Positions 7,926 to 17,327 are shown, counted from the stretch's first letter. The stretch: 64,000 nt of DNA from Candidatus Howiella intestinavium (GCA_904420585.1 CAJFVX010000049.1:1-64000), one strand, 5' to 3'. Made by a program: numbers and translations. The notes: generated by a model from the sequence alone, not told the origin.

Positions 7926-8714
7926 CTATTTCTCGCGGACGATGATAACCTGCTTGGAGGTGGCATATGTATCGCTGAAGTCCACGTTCTGCAGCCGTTC
8001 CTCGGTAACCGTCATGCCGGCGGCGCCGAAATCAGCCTTACCGGAATCCACGGCCGGAATGATGGAGTCAAACTCCATATCGGTGATTTCCAGGGAATAG
8101 CCCAGCCGGTCGCAGATGGCCTGGGCAATATCCGGGTCGATGCCCACGATCTTATCTCCCTGGGTGGACTCATAGGGCGGGAAGGTGGCGTTGGTGGCCA
8201 TGGTCAGGGTGCCCTTGGAGCGGTCCACACCCTCGGGAGAAACATAGGGAGACTCGCCGGCATTCTCGCCGATCCAGTTGTCGATAATGGACTGGAGGGT
8301 GCCGTCCTCCTTCATATCAGCCAGGGCGCCGTTGATGGCCTCCGTAAGTTCGGTGTTGCCCTTCTTGATGCAGAAAGCGTAGGACTCGGGGTCGAATTTA
8401 TCATCCAGAATGGTCAGGCCCTCGTTGGCGGCCACATAACTCTTGGCCGGCTCCTCGTCGATGATAACGGCATCCACCTTACCCTGGGCCAGGGCCTGGA
8501 CAGCGTCCATACCCTTGTTATACCGCATGACGGTGGCGCCCTGCTCCTCGTACTCGGCGGCGTTTACAATATCGCCGGTGGTGCCGGTCTGCACGCCGAT
8601 AACCTTGCCGGGCAGATCGTCCTTGCTGAAAACCTGGTTGGCAGGCACGCTGCTGCATCCGCATACGCCGAGGGCCAGTACAGCGGCCATGGCCAGAGCG
8701 AGTAACTTTTTCAT
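7926..8714 (-). CDS. Amino acid ABC transporter substrate-binding lipoprotein
   Basis: A 262-residue solute-binding protein (SBP_bac_3 family). The signal peptide MKKLLALAMAAVLALGVCGC ends in a lipobox-like V-C-G-C, with lipidation likely at Cys20. The mature protein has the family's two-lobe features, including TMATNATFPPYESTQGDKIVGIDPDIA and VDFSDTYATSKQVIIV. Lobe order looks permuted: a DLPGKVIGVQTGTTGDIV segment, normally in the second half of family members, comes first here and the ATNATFPPYES opening segment, normally first, comes near residue 165. This suggests either a circular permutation or a tandem fragment arrangement. It is the first gene of the importer operon. Confidence 0.9.
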   Translation of the reverse strand: MKKLLALAMAAVLALGVCGCSSVPANQVFSKDDLPGKVIGVQTGTTGDIVNAAEYEEQGATVMRYNKGMDAVQALAQGKVDAVIIDEEPAKSYVAANEGLTILDDKFDPESYAFCIKKGNTELTEAINGALADMKEDGTLQSIIDNWIGENAGESPYVSPEGVDRSKGTLTMATNATFPPYESTQGDKIVGIDPDIAQAICDRLGYSLEITDMEFDSIIPAVDSGKADFGAAGMTVTEERLQNVDFSDTYATSKQVIIVREK

Positions 8715-8810
8715 GTCAACATCCCCTACAATTTAATATAAATTTTACCTTCTATAAAGATACTCTCTCACCCGACAAAAGTCAATAGCGAAAGGGCGAT
8801 TTTTGTATAA

Positions 8811-9722
8811 TTATTCGTTCGCATCCCCTTTTTTCCCCTCCGATTCGGCAACGGCTGCAAGGAAATCCAGTATCTTTTTGGGCGGATGCAGGGCGTAGAG
8901 CAGGCCGTAGGGGATGGCATATTCCCACTCCACCGGGATGGTTACGAGGGATGGATGAATATCCTTCCAGCATGCAAGGCTTAAAAGCAGGTTGCCGGTC
9001 TGCTCGCAGCGGTTGAAGACCTGGATGTCGTAATAATGCCCTGTGTCCTCGAGGTGGATTTGGGGGTGGTTCTGCTCCAAATCATGGCGCAGAAAATCGT
9101 TGAGGGGCGAATCCCCCGGCGTCACCATCATGAGAGTTTCGCCGTATAAATCGGATATCCGCAGCTTTTTGCGGGAGGCCAGCCGGTGCCCCACCGGCAC
9201 GGCCACGCATTTGGCGTAGGCGCCCAGCCGGTACATATTGCAGCGGTCCAGCCACTGGAGGGAGTCGCAGACGCCCACGATAAAATCAAAATCCCCGCCG
9301 ATGCGCTCGATGACCGACAGGATGCCCGTATGGTCGTCCTCAAAGGGTACGATTTGGATTTTAAACCGGGGGAATCGGTCGCTGAGCCGGTACCAGATAT
9401 CCATAAAGGGCTTGCAGGGATTCAGCATGGAGGTGCCCACCCGGATAACCTGGCTCTGCTCCCCCGCGATTTTCTTCGCCTTCTCCACCGCCCGCTCCGA
9501 ATAGGCCATCATAAACTTGGCGTCCTTATAGACCGACTCGCCGCAGGGAGTGGGCGTAATCCCGTGATTCGTCCGGTTGACCAGCTGCAAATCCAGCTGC
9601 TTTTCCAAAAGGTTCAGCTGCTTCATGACGGCGGTGGGGGTCAGATACAGGCGCTCGGCCGCCCTGCTCAGGCTGCCGCAGTCCACCACGGCGATAAAGG
9701 TCTTCAGCAATCGGTTGTACAT
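8811..9722 (-). CDS. LysR-type transcriptional regulator
   Basis: A 303-residue LTTR. The N-terminal winged helix covers residues 1-60 (LKTFIAVVDCGSLSRAAERL, then LTPTAVMKQLNLLEKQL) and is followed by a linker helix and a two-lobe effector domain (VIRVGTSMLNPCKPF... and LMMVTPGDSPLNDFLRHDL). It lies just upstream of, and co-directional with, the amino acid importer, and divergent from the flavodoxin operon. The intergenic palindrome at 9776-9793 makes the divergent operon the better target candidate. The effector is unknown. Confidence 0.9.
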   Translation of the reverse strand: MYNRLLKTFIAVVDCGSLSRAAERLYLTPTAVMKQLNLLEKQLDLQLVNRTNHGITPTPCGESVYKDAKFMMAYSERAVEKAKKIAGEQSQVIRVGTSMLNPCKPFMDIWYRLSDRFPRFKIQIVPFEDDHTGILSVIERIGGDFDFIVGVCDSLQWLDRCNMYRLGAYAKCVAVPVGHRLASRKKLRISDLYGETLMMVTPGDSPLNDFLRHDLEQNHPQIHLEDTGHYYDIQVFNRCEQTGNLLLSLACWKDIHPSLVTIPVEWEYAIPYGLLYALHPPKKILDFLAAVAESEGKKGDANE

Positions 9723-9775
9723 CCGCCCGCCTCCTGTATTTACTTTTGGTTTATACCATTTTAAATATTCGGAGA

Positions 9776-9793
9776 TTCCCTGTCAAGAGGGAA
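9776..9793. promoter_or_regulatory. Candidate LysR-regulator operator
   Basis: TTCCCTGTCAAGAGGGAA is a perfect 6+6 inverted repeat with a 6-base spacer between divergent lysR-type and flavodoxin genes. It ends 5 bp before a TATAAT at 9799-9804, overlapping where the -35 box of the flavodoxin promoter would be, as expected for an activator site. Confidence 0.5.
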
Positions 9794-9854
9794 AGGGATA
9801 TAATCGGGATAAAGAAAAACGGCGGCGCCAGGCCGCACCCAGGAGGTATCCATC

Positions 9855-10361
9855 ATGCCAGCCATTGTGCTGTATTTTTCCCGCGCCGGGGAGAACTACG
9901 TATCCGGCGCCATCCGGGATCTGCCCCAGGGCAATACCGAAATCGCCGCAGAGTATATCCGGGAGATGACCGGGGCGGATGTATTTAAAATCGAGCCGGC
10001 CGTCCCTTATGCCGCGGATTATTCCACCTGCATCGAGCAGGCGAAAAACGACCAGAAGCGGGACGCCCGCCCCGCCCTGGCCGCCCTGCCCGGGGACCTT
10101 TCTGGCTATGACCTGGTTTACCTGGGGTATCCCAACTACTGGGGCACTATGCCCATGCATGTCTTCACCCTGCTGGAGGGCCTGGATTTATCCGGCAAGG
10201 TCATCAAGCCCTTCTGCACCCACGAGGGCAGCGGGATAGGGCGCAGCGAGGCCGACATCCGCCGGCTCTGCCCCGGGGCCGACGTCCGGCCGGGGCTCAG
10301 CATACAGGGCGGCCGGGTGAAAAACGCCGAAAAGGCAATCCGGAAGTGGCTGGCGGAATAA
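9855..10361 (+). CDS. Flavodoxin-like protein
   Basis: A 168-residue FMN-binding protein. The phosphate-loop region is near the start (IVLYFSRAGENYVSG), DLVYLGYPNYWGTMPMHVF gives the second flavin loop, and IKPFCTHEGSGIG the third. An insertion of about 10 residues in the first loop is typical of the flavodoxin_4 group linked with aldo/keto reductases. AGGAGG lies upstream of ATG 9855. It is the first gene of a flavodoxin-cupin-AKR operon, suggesting a small redox or detoxification module. Confidence 0.88.
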   Translation: MPAIVLYFSRAGENYVSGAIRDLPQGNTEIAAEYIREMTGADVFKIEPAVPYAADYSTCIEQAKNDQKRDARPALAALPGDLSGYDLVYLGYPNYWGTMPMHVFTLLEGLDLSGKVIKPFCTHEGSGIGRSEADIRRLCPGADVRPGLSIQGGRVKNAEKAIRKWLAE

Positions 10362-10400
10362 AAGCCAAACCCAACCTATTATAAAAGGAGTGCTTGCAGT

Positions 10401-10811
10401 ATGGAAAACAAAAACCTCAGCGTATTCCCCATGGGGGAAAAGAACGACGCCTACGCCCAGTATTTTATCGGGCAGAGCTATCTCTGCCCCCTGTCCCGGG
10501 AACAGGTAGGTATCGCCAACGTCACCTTTGAGCCGGGCTGCCGGAACAACTGGCACATCCACCACGCCAAAACGGGCGGCGGCCAGATTTTGCTGGTTAC
10601 CGCCGGACGGGGCTACTACCAGGAATGGGGCCAGCCCGCCCGGGAGCTGCATCCGGGAGACGTGGTCAACATCCCCGCCGGCGTCAAGCACTGGCACGGC
10701 GCCGCGCCCGACAGCTGGTTTGCCCACCTGGCTGTGGAGGTGCCGGGGGAGGAAACCTCCAACGAATGGCTGGGGCCGGTTTCCGACGCCGACTACGGCA
10801 AGCTGAAATAA
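10401..10811 (+). CDS. Cupin domain protein
   Basis: A 136-residue single-domain cupin. Motif 1 is NNWHIHHAKTGGGQILLVTAG and motif 2 is PGDVVNIPAGVKHWHGA, giving the His-rich metal site (HxH, E or Q replacement, H). It resembles the cupins found beside or fused to carboxymuconolactone decarboxylases. Enzymatic role unknown. It sits between flavodoxin and aldo/keto reductase genes with AAAGGAG ahead of its ATG. Confidence 0.88.
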   Translation: MENKNLSVFPMGEKNDAYAQYFIGQSYLCPLSREQVGIANVTFEPGCRNNWHIHHAKTGGGQILLVTAGRGYYQEWGQPARELHPGDVVNIPAGVKHWHGAAPDSWFAHLAVEVPGEETSNEWLGPVSDADYGKLK

Positions 10812-10835
10812 TACTAATAACAGGAGGTCAGATAT

Positions 10836-11678
10836 ATGGAATACGTAACCTTAAACAACGGCGTCAAAATGCCCATTTTAGGCTATGGCGTGTATCAGGT
10901 AGACCCCGCCGAATGCGAGCGGTGCGTACTGGACGCCATCGACGTGGGGTATCGCTCCATCGACACTGCCCAGGCCTATTACAATGAGGAGGGCGTGGGC
11001 AGCGCGGTGGCCAAATGCGGGGTACCCCGGGAAGAGCTTTTTTTGACCACCAAGGTCTGGATCAGCAACGCGGGGTACGAAAAGGCCAAAAAGTCCATCG
11101 ATGAATCCCTGCAAAAGCTGCGCACCGACTATGTGGATTTATTCCTTATCCACCAGCCCTTCGGGGACTATTACGGCACCTACCGCGCCCTGGAGGAGGC
11201 CTACAAAGCCGGGAAAATCCGGGCCATCGGCGTCAGCAACTTCTACCCCGACCGGTACATTGACCTGGCCCATTTCAGCGAGGTGGTGCCGGCCGTAAAC
11301 CAGGTGGAGACCCATGTCTTCCAGCAGCAGAAGGCCGCCCGGAAGGTCATGGAAAAGCACGGCACGCAGATTGAGTCCTGGGGCCCCTTCGCCGAGGGGA
11401 AAAACGGCCTGTTCACCAACGCCGTCCTGGGGGAAATCGGGAAAAAGCACGGCAAGACCGTGGCCCAGACCGCCCTGCGCTTCCTGATTCAAAGCGGCGT
11501 GGTGGTTATCCCCAAGTCGGTGCGCAAGGAGCGTATGCAGGAGAATTTCGATGTATTCGACTTTGCCCTGTCCGAGGAGGAGATGCGGCAAATCGAGGCG
11601 CTGGACACCGCCCAAAGCCTCTTTTTCTCCCACTACGATCCCGACACCGTGGAATGGTTTATGAGCTTTGCAAAATAA
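10836..11678 (+). CDS. Aldo/keto reductase
   Basis: A 280-residue NADPH-dependent oxidoreductase. It has [18 protein letters not shown] (catalytic Asp and Tyr), [10 protein letters not shown] (Lys), [14 protein letters not shown] (His), and the cofactor segments [11 protein letters not shown] and [19 protein letters not shown], in the AKR order. The length is normal. AGGAGG precedes the ATG. It is last in the operon and followed by a strong terminator. Its substrate among aldehydes/ketones is unknown; diketogulonate reductase-like members are closest in my recollection. Confidence 0.93.
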   Translation: MEYVTLNNGVKMPILGYGVYQVDPAECERCVLDAIDVGYRSIDTAQAYYNEEGVGSAVAKCGVPREELFLTTKVWISNAGYEKAKKSIDESLQKLRTDYVDLFLIHQPFGDYYGTYRALEEAYKAGKIRAIGVSNFYPDRYIDLAHFSEVVPAVNQVETHVFQQQKAARKVMEKHGTQIESWGPFAEGKNGLFTNAVLGEIGKKHGKTVAQTALRFLIQSGVVVIPKSVRKERMQENFDVFDFALSEEEMRQIEALDTAQSLFFSHYDPDTVEWFMSFAK

Positions 11679-11689
11679 ATACAAAAAAC

Positions 11690-11756
11690 GCCCCTAGGGA
11701 AGCCTGCCGCAGACTGGAAAATCCGGCCTGCGGCACTGCCCCTGGGGGCTTTTTTC
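11690..11756. terminator. Long terminator between convergent genes
   Basis: A two-part stem (GCCCC-T-AGGG with CCC-C-TGGGGGC outside, GCCGCAG with CTGCGGC inside) ends in a T-run at 11751-11756. It serves the aldo/keto reductase operon on the plus strand; A residues at 11682-11688 could supply a T-run for the minus strand. Confidence 0.8.
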
Positions 11757-13011
11757 AGTTTTGCCCTCCTGCATCTGTCAGGGGGAAGGAAACCTTCATG
11801 CGCAAAAGGTTGGGCCCTGGGAGGGTCGCCTGGATTTTGCCCTGGTGGGCCTCCACAATCGCCTTGGCGATGGACAGCCCCAGGCCGTACCCGCCCACCT
11901 GGGAATTCCGGGATTTATCCGCCCGGTAAAACCGGTCGAACAGCCGCTGCAAATCCTCCGGCGCCATGGCGTCCACCGTGTTTTCCACCGTCAGACAGAG
12001 GGACTTTGCCGGACGCTGGGGCGCCAGTTCCACGGTTATAAAGCCTTTTTCGGAGGAATATTTCAAAGCGTTGTCCAGCAGGATGGACACCAGCTGCCGG
12101 AGGGTCTTCTCGTCCCCGCAGACCGACAGCATAGGCTGGATTCGCAGGGTCAGCGTCTTGCCCTGGGCCGTGGCCGGGCCCTGGAAGGACTGGGCCGTCT
12201 CATAGACCAAATCCGAAAAGGGCAGGGCTATCCGGGCCGGCAGGGGCCGGTCCTCCTCCATCCGGGACAGGAGCACCAGGTCATTGGTCAAGTCGGCCAG
12301 CCGCCGGGTCTGGGCCTGGATGTCCCGCAGCCACTCGTTTTCCCCCAACTCCATTTCCAGAACCTCCACGTCGGCGTCTATGATGGTGACCGGGGTTTTC
12401 ATCTCATGGCCGGCGTCGGTGATAAAGCGCTTCTGCTTCTCATAGCTTTCGGACACCGGGCGGATAATGCGCCTGGACAAAAGAAGGATTAGGCCGAATA
12501 CGGCCAGCAGCCCCAGGGCGGAAATCCCGCAGCTCAATATAAGAAAGGTGCGGAAGGTGGAGAGATCCCGGCCGCAGTCCAAAAAGATAATCCGGGTCTG
12601 CCCCTCTTCCTCATACCGGACAAACCGGTAATCCCGCACAAATCCCCGCTGGGCCCCGTCCTGCCATACGCGCCGGGCCATTTCCGCCGCCCTGTCGGCG
12701 TCCACAGCCGCGATGCGCCCTGTGTCCACCGAAACCACATCCCCTTCCGCCGACAAAAGGGCCGAAAAATAGCGGGATTCATAGGGCAGCTCGGGAGAGG
12801 GCTGCCGCCCGTCGTGCCGGCCCGGGTCAAAGAACAGTTCCGGCCGGGGGAAAACGCCCCCGTTTTCCTGCAGGATGGCCAGGGTGCTGTCCGCCGCCGT
12901 GCGGATCTGCCGATAGTTTAAAAAGTTGACTACCCCCATAATGACCGCCAGCACCAGGAAAAGGGAGAGCATAGAGGCCGCCACCAGCTTGATGCGGAGT
13001 TTTTTTATCAT
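11755..13011 (-). CDS. Sensor histidine kinase
   Basis: A 418-residue membrane sensor. TM1 is about residues 11-30 and TM2 about 154-178, enclosing a roughly 120-residue extracellular sensor. The HisKA phospho-acceptor is His202 in AGHEMKTPVTI, followed by DNALKYSSEKG (N box) and VGGYGLGLSIAKAIVEAHQG (G box). Its ATG overlaps the response-regulator stop (ATGA), so the two are translationally coupled. The signal is unknown and no target gene is adjacent. Confidence 0.94.
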   Translation of the reverse strand: MIKKLRIKLVAASMLSLFLVLAVIMGVVNFLNYRQIRTAADSTLAILQENGGVFPRPELFFDPGRHDGRQPSPELPYESRYFSALLSAEGDVVSVDTGRIAAVDADRAAEMARRVWQDGAQRGFVRDYRFVRYEEEGQTRIIFLDCGRDLSTFRTFLILSCGISALGLLAVFGLILLLSRRIIRPVSESYEKQKRFITDAGHEMKTPVTIIDADVEVLEMELGENEWLRDIQAQTRRLADLTNDLVLLSRMEEDRPLPARIALPFSDLVYETAQSFQGPATAQGKTLTLRIQPMLSVCGDEKTLRQLVSILLDNALKYSSEKGFITVELAPQRPAKSLCLTVENTVDAMAPEDLQRLFDRFYRADKSRNSQVGGYGLGLSIAKAIVEAHQGKIQATLPGPNLLRMKVSFPLTDAGGQN

Positions 13012-13682
13012 CTGCTTTCCTCCAGGGAATACCCTACGTTCCGGGTGGCTTTAATCTGGATGTCTGCCTGCAGGGCCTCCAGCTTCTTGCGCAGATAGGA
13101 GATATACACCCACACCACATTGATTTCCGTGTCGCTGTCGTATCCCCAAATCCTGTCCATAAACTGCTCGGCCGACAGGATATGCCCCGGGTTGCGCATG
13201 AGCAGCTCCATCATCTGGTATTCCTTGTTGGCCAGGCGGAAGCTGCCGCTTTGGGAATAGAGGGTAAAGGTGGCGCTGTCCAGGGTTATATTCCCCACGT
13301 GCAGCTGGGAGGCGGTATGCACGCTCTGGCTGCGGGTCATGGCGCGGATGCGGGCCAGCAGTTCCTTGGCGGCAAAGGGCTTGGTTAAATAATCGTTGGC
13401 CCCGCTGTCCAGCCCCAGCACCTTGTCGTCCACCTCGGACTTGGCCGTCAGCAGCAAAACGGGGGTCCGGTCTCCCCGCTCCCGCATGTTTTTCAGCACC
13501 GTGATGCCGTCCATTTTCGGCATCATAATGTCCAGAATCACGCCGTCGTAATTTCCCGACGAAAGGTAGGCCAAGGCCTCTTCCCCGTCGTAAACCGCAT
13601 CCACCGAATAGTTGTTTTTCTCCAGAATCGTCCCCACCGCTTTGGACAGGGATTTTTCGTCTTCCGCAAAAAGCAGCCGCAT
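13008..13682 (-). CDS. OmpR/PhoB-family response regulator
   Basis: A 224-residue two-domain regulator. The receiver has the acidic pocket (AEDE), phospho-acceptor Asp51 in VILDIMMPKMDG, and the conserved LLTAK and LTKPF segments. The C-terminal winged helix (about 125-224) includes LANKEYQMMELLMRNPGHIL and the IWGYDSDTEINVVWVYISYLRKKL recognition region. It is first in an operon with the histidine kinase. Confidence 0.95.
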   Translation of the reverse strand: MRLLFAEDEKSLSKAVGTILEKNNYSVDAVYDGEEALAYLSSGNYDGVILDIMMPKMDGITVLKNMRERGDRTPVLLLTAKSEVDDKVLGLDSGANDYLTKPFAAKELLARIRAMTRSQSVHTASQLHVGNITLDSATFTLYSQSGSFRLANKEYQMMELLMRNPGHILSAEQFMDRIWGYDSDTEINVVWVYISYLRKKLEALQADIQIKATRNVGYSLEESR

Positions 13683-13805
13683 GGTATGCCTCCCTATTTT
13701 TCCTGCCGGCAGGTATTTTCATTCTGTCCTCAGCATACCGCCTTTACATTAACCCAAGTTAAAATAACGGGACAAAGGAGAGCTTTTCTCCCATAACCAG
13801 CAAGT

Positions 13806-14834
13806 CTATACAATCAGCATGGCATCCCCGAAGCTGAAAAACCGGTATTTCTCCTCCACCGCTTCCTTATACGCTGCCATGACCGCATCGTATCCCGCAA
13901 AGGCGGATACCAGCATAATCAGGGTGGATTCGGGCAGGTGGAAATTGGTGATGAGGCCGTCCATACATTTAAAAGTATAGCCGGGATAGATAAAGATGTC
14001 GGTGTCGCCGCTGCAGGCCTCCATGGGGCCGCCGTCGGCCGGGGCGGCGCTTTCCACCGTCCGGCAGCTGGTGGTACCCACGCAGATAACCCGTCCCCCC
14101 GCCGCCTTGGTGCGGTTGATGAGGTCGGCCGTCTCGGCCGGCATGTAGTACTGCTCGGTATGCATCTTGTGGTTTTCGATTTTCTCCTCCTTCACCGGCC
14201 GGAAGGTGCCAAGGCCCACATGCAGGGTCACATAGCCGATGGCAATGCCCTGCGCCTGGATATCCTCCAGCAGCTGGGGGGTGAAGTGCAACCCGGCGGT
14301 GGGGGCTGCGGCCGAGCCCAGCTCCCTGGAGTAGACCGTCTGGTACCGCTCCTTGTCCTGGAGCTTTTCGGTTATGTAGGGGGGCAGGGGCATCTGGCCG
14401 ATGCGGTCCAGCAAATCGTAAAAGACCCCTTCATAGATAAACCGGATAAGGCGGTTGCCCCCCTCCAGCACCTCCAGCACCTCGGCGGTCATCAGGCCGT
14501 CGCCGAAGGAAAAACGGCTGCCCGGCCGGGCCTTTTTTCCCGGGCCCGCCAGGGCCTCCCACTCGTCCTTCCCCCGCTGCCGCAGCAGGACGAATTCCAC
14601 CACCGCCCCGGTGGTTTCCTTGACCCCGAAAATACGGGCCGGCAGCACCCGGGTGTCGTTGAGGATAAGGCAGTCCCCCGGCCGCAGAAAGCGGGGCAGG
14701 TCGTAGAAGTGGTAGTGTCCGGTTTTCCCCGTGGATTTATCCAGGTACAGAAGCCGGGAATGGTCCCTGGGCTCTATGGGGGTCTGGGCAATCAATTCCT
14801 CCGGCAAATCGTAATAAAAATCGCTTTTTTTCAT
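13806..14834 (-). CDS. queA: tRNA preQ1(34) S-adenosylmethionine ribosyltransferase-isomerase
   Basis: QueA moves the ribosyl part of SAM to preQ1 in the tRNA wobble position to make epoxyqueuosine. The 342 residues match the family length, with [20 protein letters not shown] at the start, [11 protein letters not shown], the [14 protein letters not shown] motif, [13 protein letters not shown] and [17 protein letters not shown]. It is divergent from the lysine operon and no other que gene is in the window, so its neighbours do not share its pathway. Confidence 0.96.
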   Translation of the reverse strand: MKKSDFYYDLPEELIAQTPIEPRDHSRLLYLDKSTGKTGHYHFYDLPRFLRPGDCLILNDTRVLPARIFGVKETTGAVVEFVLLRQRGKDEWEALAGPGKKARPGSRFSFGDGLMTAEVLEVLEGGNRLIRFIYEGVFYDLLDRIGQMPLPPYITEKLQDKERYQTVYSRELGSAAAPTAGLHFTPQLLEDIQAQGIAIGYVTLHVGLGTFRPVKEEKIENHKMHTEQYYMPAETADLINRTKAAGGRVICVGTTSCRTVESAAPADGGPMEACSGDTDIFIYPGYTFKCMDGLITNFHLPESTLIMLVSAFAGYDAVMAAYKEAVEEKYRFFSFGDAMLIV

Positions 14835-14873
14835 ATGGTTTCACCTATTCTCCCGAATTTGCATAAAATGTAT

Positions 14874-14902
14874 TTGACAAACATAAAGCGCGATGCTATG
14901 AT
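14874..14902 (+). promoter_or_regulatory. Sigma-A-like promoter of the lysine-riboswitch operon
   Basis: TTGACA and TATGAT are separated by exactly 17 bases and end about 20 bp before the riboswitch aptamer. Confidence 0.8.
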
Positions 14903-14921
14903 AAAGAAAAAATAGATAAAA

Positions 14922-15090
14922 GATAGAGGCGCAGCGAAGATGAGTACCCCCTGCCGAGGCCGGCGGGCCGCTCCATAAGGCAGGCGGGAAAGGCGACGCT
15001 GCCGAAGACTGCCGTCCGGCGGGGCGGCCGTCTGATTGCATGGTAAAGAGCCATGCAATTGTCATCATTGTTCTATGATGGAGTGCTATC
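14922..15090 (+). ncRNA. Lysine riboswitch (L box)
   Basis: The aptamer has the L-box consensus landmarks: GATAGAGGCGCAGCGAAGAT with GAGTA at its start, GGAAAGGCGACGCTGCCGAAG in the middle, and GATGGAGTGCTATC closing the P1 helix (GATAG at 14922 with CTATC at 15086). The GCATGGTAAAGAGCCATGC stem is also present. It precedes asd-dapA-dapB, the lysine branch, so high lysine should favour the terminator at 15146-15168 and switch the operon off. Confidence 0.93.
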
Positions 15091-15145
15091 AGCCGGCTGC
15101 CGGGGTTTTTCCCCTTGCAGCAAACTCTATTATATTGCAAGGATG

Positions 15146-15168
15146 ACCGGTTCGCAACCGGTTTTTTT
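15146..15168 (+). terminator. Riboswitch-controlled terminator
   Basis: ACCGGTT-CGC-AACCGGT forms a 7-bp stem with a seven-T run (15162-15168) in the asd leader, about 60 bp before the asd start codon. TTGCAAGG (15136-15143) just upstream is complementary to CCTTGCAG/CCTTGCAA-like bases at 15113, a possible antiterminator component. Confidence 0.85.
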
Positions 15169-15228
15169 ATTGCCTTCATACCGGCGGACCGCTCCCCTTT
15201 GTTTATCGCAAGAAAGGATTGTGACTGT

Positions 15229-16314
15229 ATGAAAACGTATCAGGTTGGCATTATCGGCGCCACGGGCATGGTGGGCCAGCGCTTCGCCACGCTGCTGGAG
15301 AATCACCCCTGGTTCCAGGTCAAGTGCCTGGCCGCCTCCGCCCGGTCGGCGGGTAAGACCTATAAAGAGGCTGTGGGCAGCCGCTGGGCCATGAAGACCC
15401 CCATGCCCGCCGCCATGGCCGATATGGTGGTGCTGGACGCCACGGCCGACATGGAAAAAATCGCCGGCATGGTGGACTTTGTCTTCTGCGCCGTGGACAT
15501 GAAAAAGGATGAAATCCGCGCCCTGGAAGAGGCCTACGCCAAGCTGGAATGCCCGGTGGTATCCAACAACAGCGCCCACCGCGGCACCCCCGATGTGCCC
15601 ATGATTGTCCCCGAACTCAACGCCGACCATGTGAAGGTCATCCCCTTCCAGCGCAAGCGGCTGGGCACCAAGCGGGGATTTGTGGCCGTCAAGTCCAACT
15701 GCTCCCTGCAAAGCTATGTGCCCGCCCTCTTCCCCCTGTCCGGCTTTGGGGTGGAAAAGGCCTTGGTCTGCACCTATCAGGCCATTTCGGGGGCCGGCAA
15801 AACCTTTGAAACCTTCCCCGACATTATCGACAACGTCATCCCCTACATCGGCGGCGAGGAGGAGAAATCCGAGCAGGAGCCTTTGAAAATCTGGGGCCAT
15901 GTGGATGAGGAAAAAGGGGTTATCGTCAACGCCGACTCTCCCGCCTTTACCGCCCAGTGCCTGCGGGTGCCCGTGTCCGACGGGCATATGGCCGCCGTGT
16001 TTGCCAGCTTTAAAAACAAGCCCAGCAAGGAGGAAATCCTTTCCTGCTGGAAGAATTTTTCCGGCCGGGCCCAGGAGCTGCAGCTGCCCAGCGCCCCCAA
16101 GCAGTTCCTCCACTACTTCGAGGAGGATAACCTGCCCCAGACCAAGCTGCAGCGGGATTTGGAGGGCGGCATGGCCATCTCCATCGGCCGCCTGCGGGAG
16201 GATACCCAGTACGATTACAAGTTTGTCTGCCTGTCCCACAACACCCTGCGGGGTGCGGCCGGCGGCGCGGTGCTCATGGCCGAGCTGCTCTGCGCCGAGG
16301 GGTATATGGACTAA
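15229..16314 (+). CDS. asd: Aspartate-semialdehyde dehydrogenase
   Basis: Asd reduces aspartyl phosphate to aspartate semialdehyde with NADPH, at the branch of lysine, threonine and methionine synthesis. The 361-residue protein has the Rossmann GIIGATGMVGQRFATLLENHP, the active-site cysteine in VAVKSNCSLQS, and GAGKTFETFPDIIDNVIPYI, which places it in the longer archaeal/clostridial-type subgroup. The start at 15229 follows AAGAAAGGA; an in-frame ATG at 15115 lies inside the riboswitch leader and is rejected. First gene of the lysine operon. Confidence 0.95.
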   Translation: MKTYQVGIIGATGMVGQRFATLLENHPWFQVKCLAASARSAGKTYKEAVGSRWAMKTPMPAAMADMVVLDATADMEKIAGMVDFVFCAVDMKKDEIRALEEAYAKLECPVVSNNSAHRGTPDVPMIVPELNADHVKVIPFQRKRLGTKRGFVAVKSNCSLQSYVPALFPLSGFGVEKALVCTYQAISGAGKTFETFPDIIDNVIPYIGGEEEKSEQEPLKIWGHVDEEKGVIVNADSPAFTAQCLRVPVSDGHMAAVFASFKNKPSKEEILSCWKNFSGRAQELQLPSAPKQFLHYFEEDNLPQTKLQRDLEGGMAISIGRLREDTQYDYKFVCLSHNTLRGAAGGAVLMAELLCAEGYMD

Positions 16315-16439
16315 GTGCATCCGCCCTTCCGCATCTGCATAAGATGGGGTGAGGAATGGCTGCCTATCCCCTATCCAGCCGCAGGGGATGTCTTCATTCT
16401 ACCGGCCGCGGCGGCGGCGGCCAAAGAGGAGATACGTCT

Positions 16440-17327
16440 ATGAAAAAGACCATTTTTACCGGCGCAGGCGTCGCCATCGTCACGCCCATGCACGAGGACG
16501 GCTCCATCAACCTGGAGAAATTCAAGGAAATCATCGACCAGCAGATCGCCGGCGGCACGGATGCCCTCATCGTCTGCGGCACCACCGGCGAATCGGCCAC
16601 CCAAAGCCATGAGGAGCATGTGGAGGTCATCAAGACCGCCGTGGAGCATACGGCCGGCCGGGTTCCGGTTATCGCCGGCACCGGCAGCAACGACACGGCC
16701 TATGCCCTGCATCTTTCCAAGGAGGCCGAGGCCCTGGGGGTGGACGGCCTGCTGATGGTCACCCCTTACTACAACAAGACCTCCCAGGCGGGGCTTATCC
16801 AGCATTTTACTTATGTAGCCGACCGGGTGAACACCCCCATCATCCTGTATAACGTCCCCTCCCGCACCGGCTGCAACATCCAGCCGGCCACCTACGCGGC
16901 CCTGGCTGAGCATCCCAACATTGTGGCCACCAAGGAGGCCAGCGGCAATATGTCCGCCCTGGTGGAGACCATCGCCCGCTGCGGCGACAAGCTGGATATT
17001 TATTCGGGCAACGATGACCAGGTGGTTCCCATTCTGTCCCTGGGGGGCAAGGGGGTCATTTCGGTGCTCTCCAACGTAGCCCCCCGCCCCACCCACGACA
17101 TGGTGGCCAAATTCTTAGCGGGGGACGTGGAGGGCAGCCGCCGGCTGCAGGTGGAGTACGCGCCTCTGATCAGCGCCCTGTTCAGCGACGTCAACCCCAT
17201 CCCTGTGAAAGAGGCCATGAACCTGATGGGCATGGAAGTGGGCCCCTGCCGTATGCCTTTGGCGCCCATGAGCGAGGCCGGCCGGGAAAACCTGAAGGCC
17301 CAGCTGCAGAAAATGGGGCTGCTGTAA
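16440..17327 (+). CDS. dapA: 4-hydroxy-tetrahydrodipicolinate synthase
   Basis: DapA condenses pyruvate with aspartate semialdehyde. This 295-residue TIM barrel has GTTGESATQSHEEH, the tyrosine in LYNVPSRTGCN and the Schiff-base lysine in NIVATKEASGNM, plus IYSGNDDQVVPILSLGGKG near the C terminus. AGAGGAG lies 10 bases before ATG 16440, which is preferred over an upstream in-frame ATG at 16356. It lies 125 bp after asd. Confidence 0.96.
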   Translation: MKKTIFTGAGVAIVTPMHEDGSINLEKFKEIIDQQIAGGTDALIVCGTTGESATQSHEEHVEVIKTAVEHTAGRVPVIAGTGSNDTAYALHLSKEAEALGVDGLLMVTPYYNKTSQAGLIQHFTYVADRVNTPIILYNVPSRTGCNIQPATYAALAEHPNIVATKEASGNMSALVETIARCGDKLDIYSGNDDQVVPILSLGGKGVISVLSNVAPRPTHDMVAKFLAGDVEGSRRLQVEYAPLISALFSDVNPIPVKEAMNLMGMEVGPCRMPLAPMSEAGRENLKAQLQKMGLL

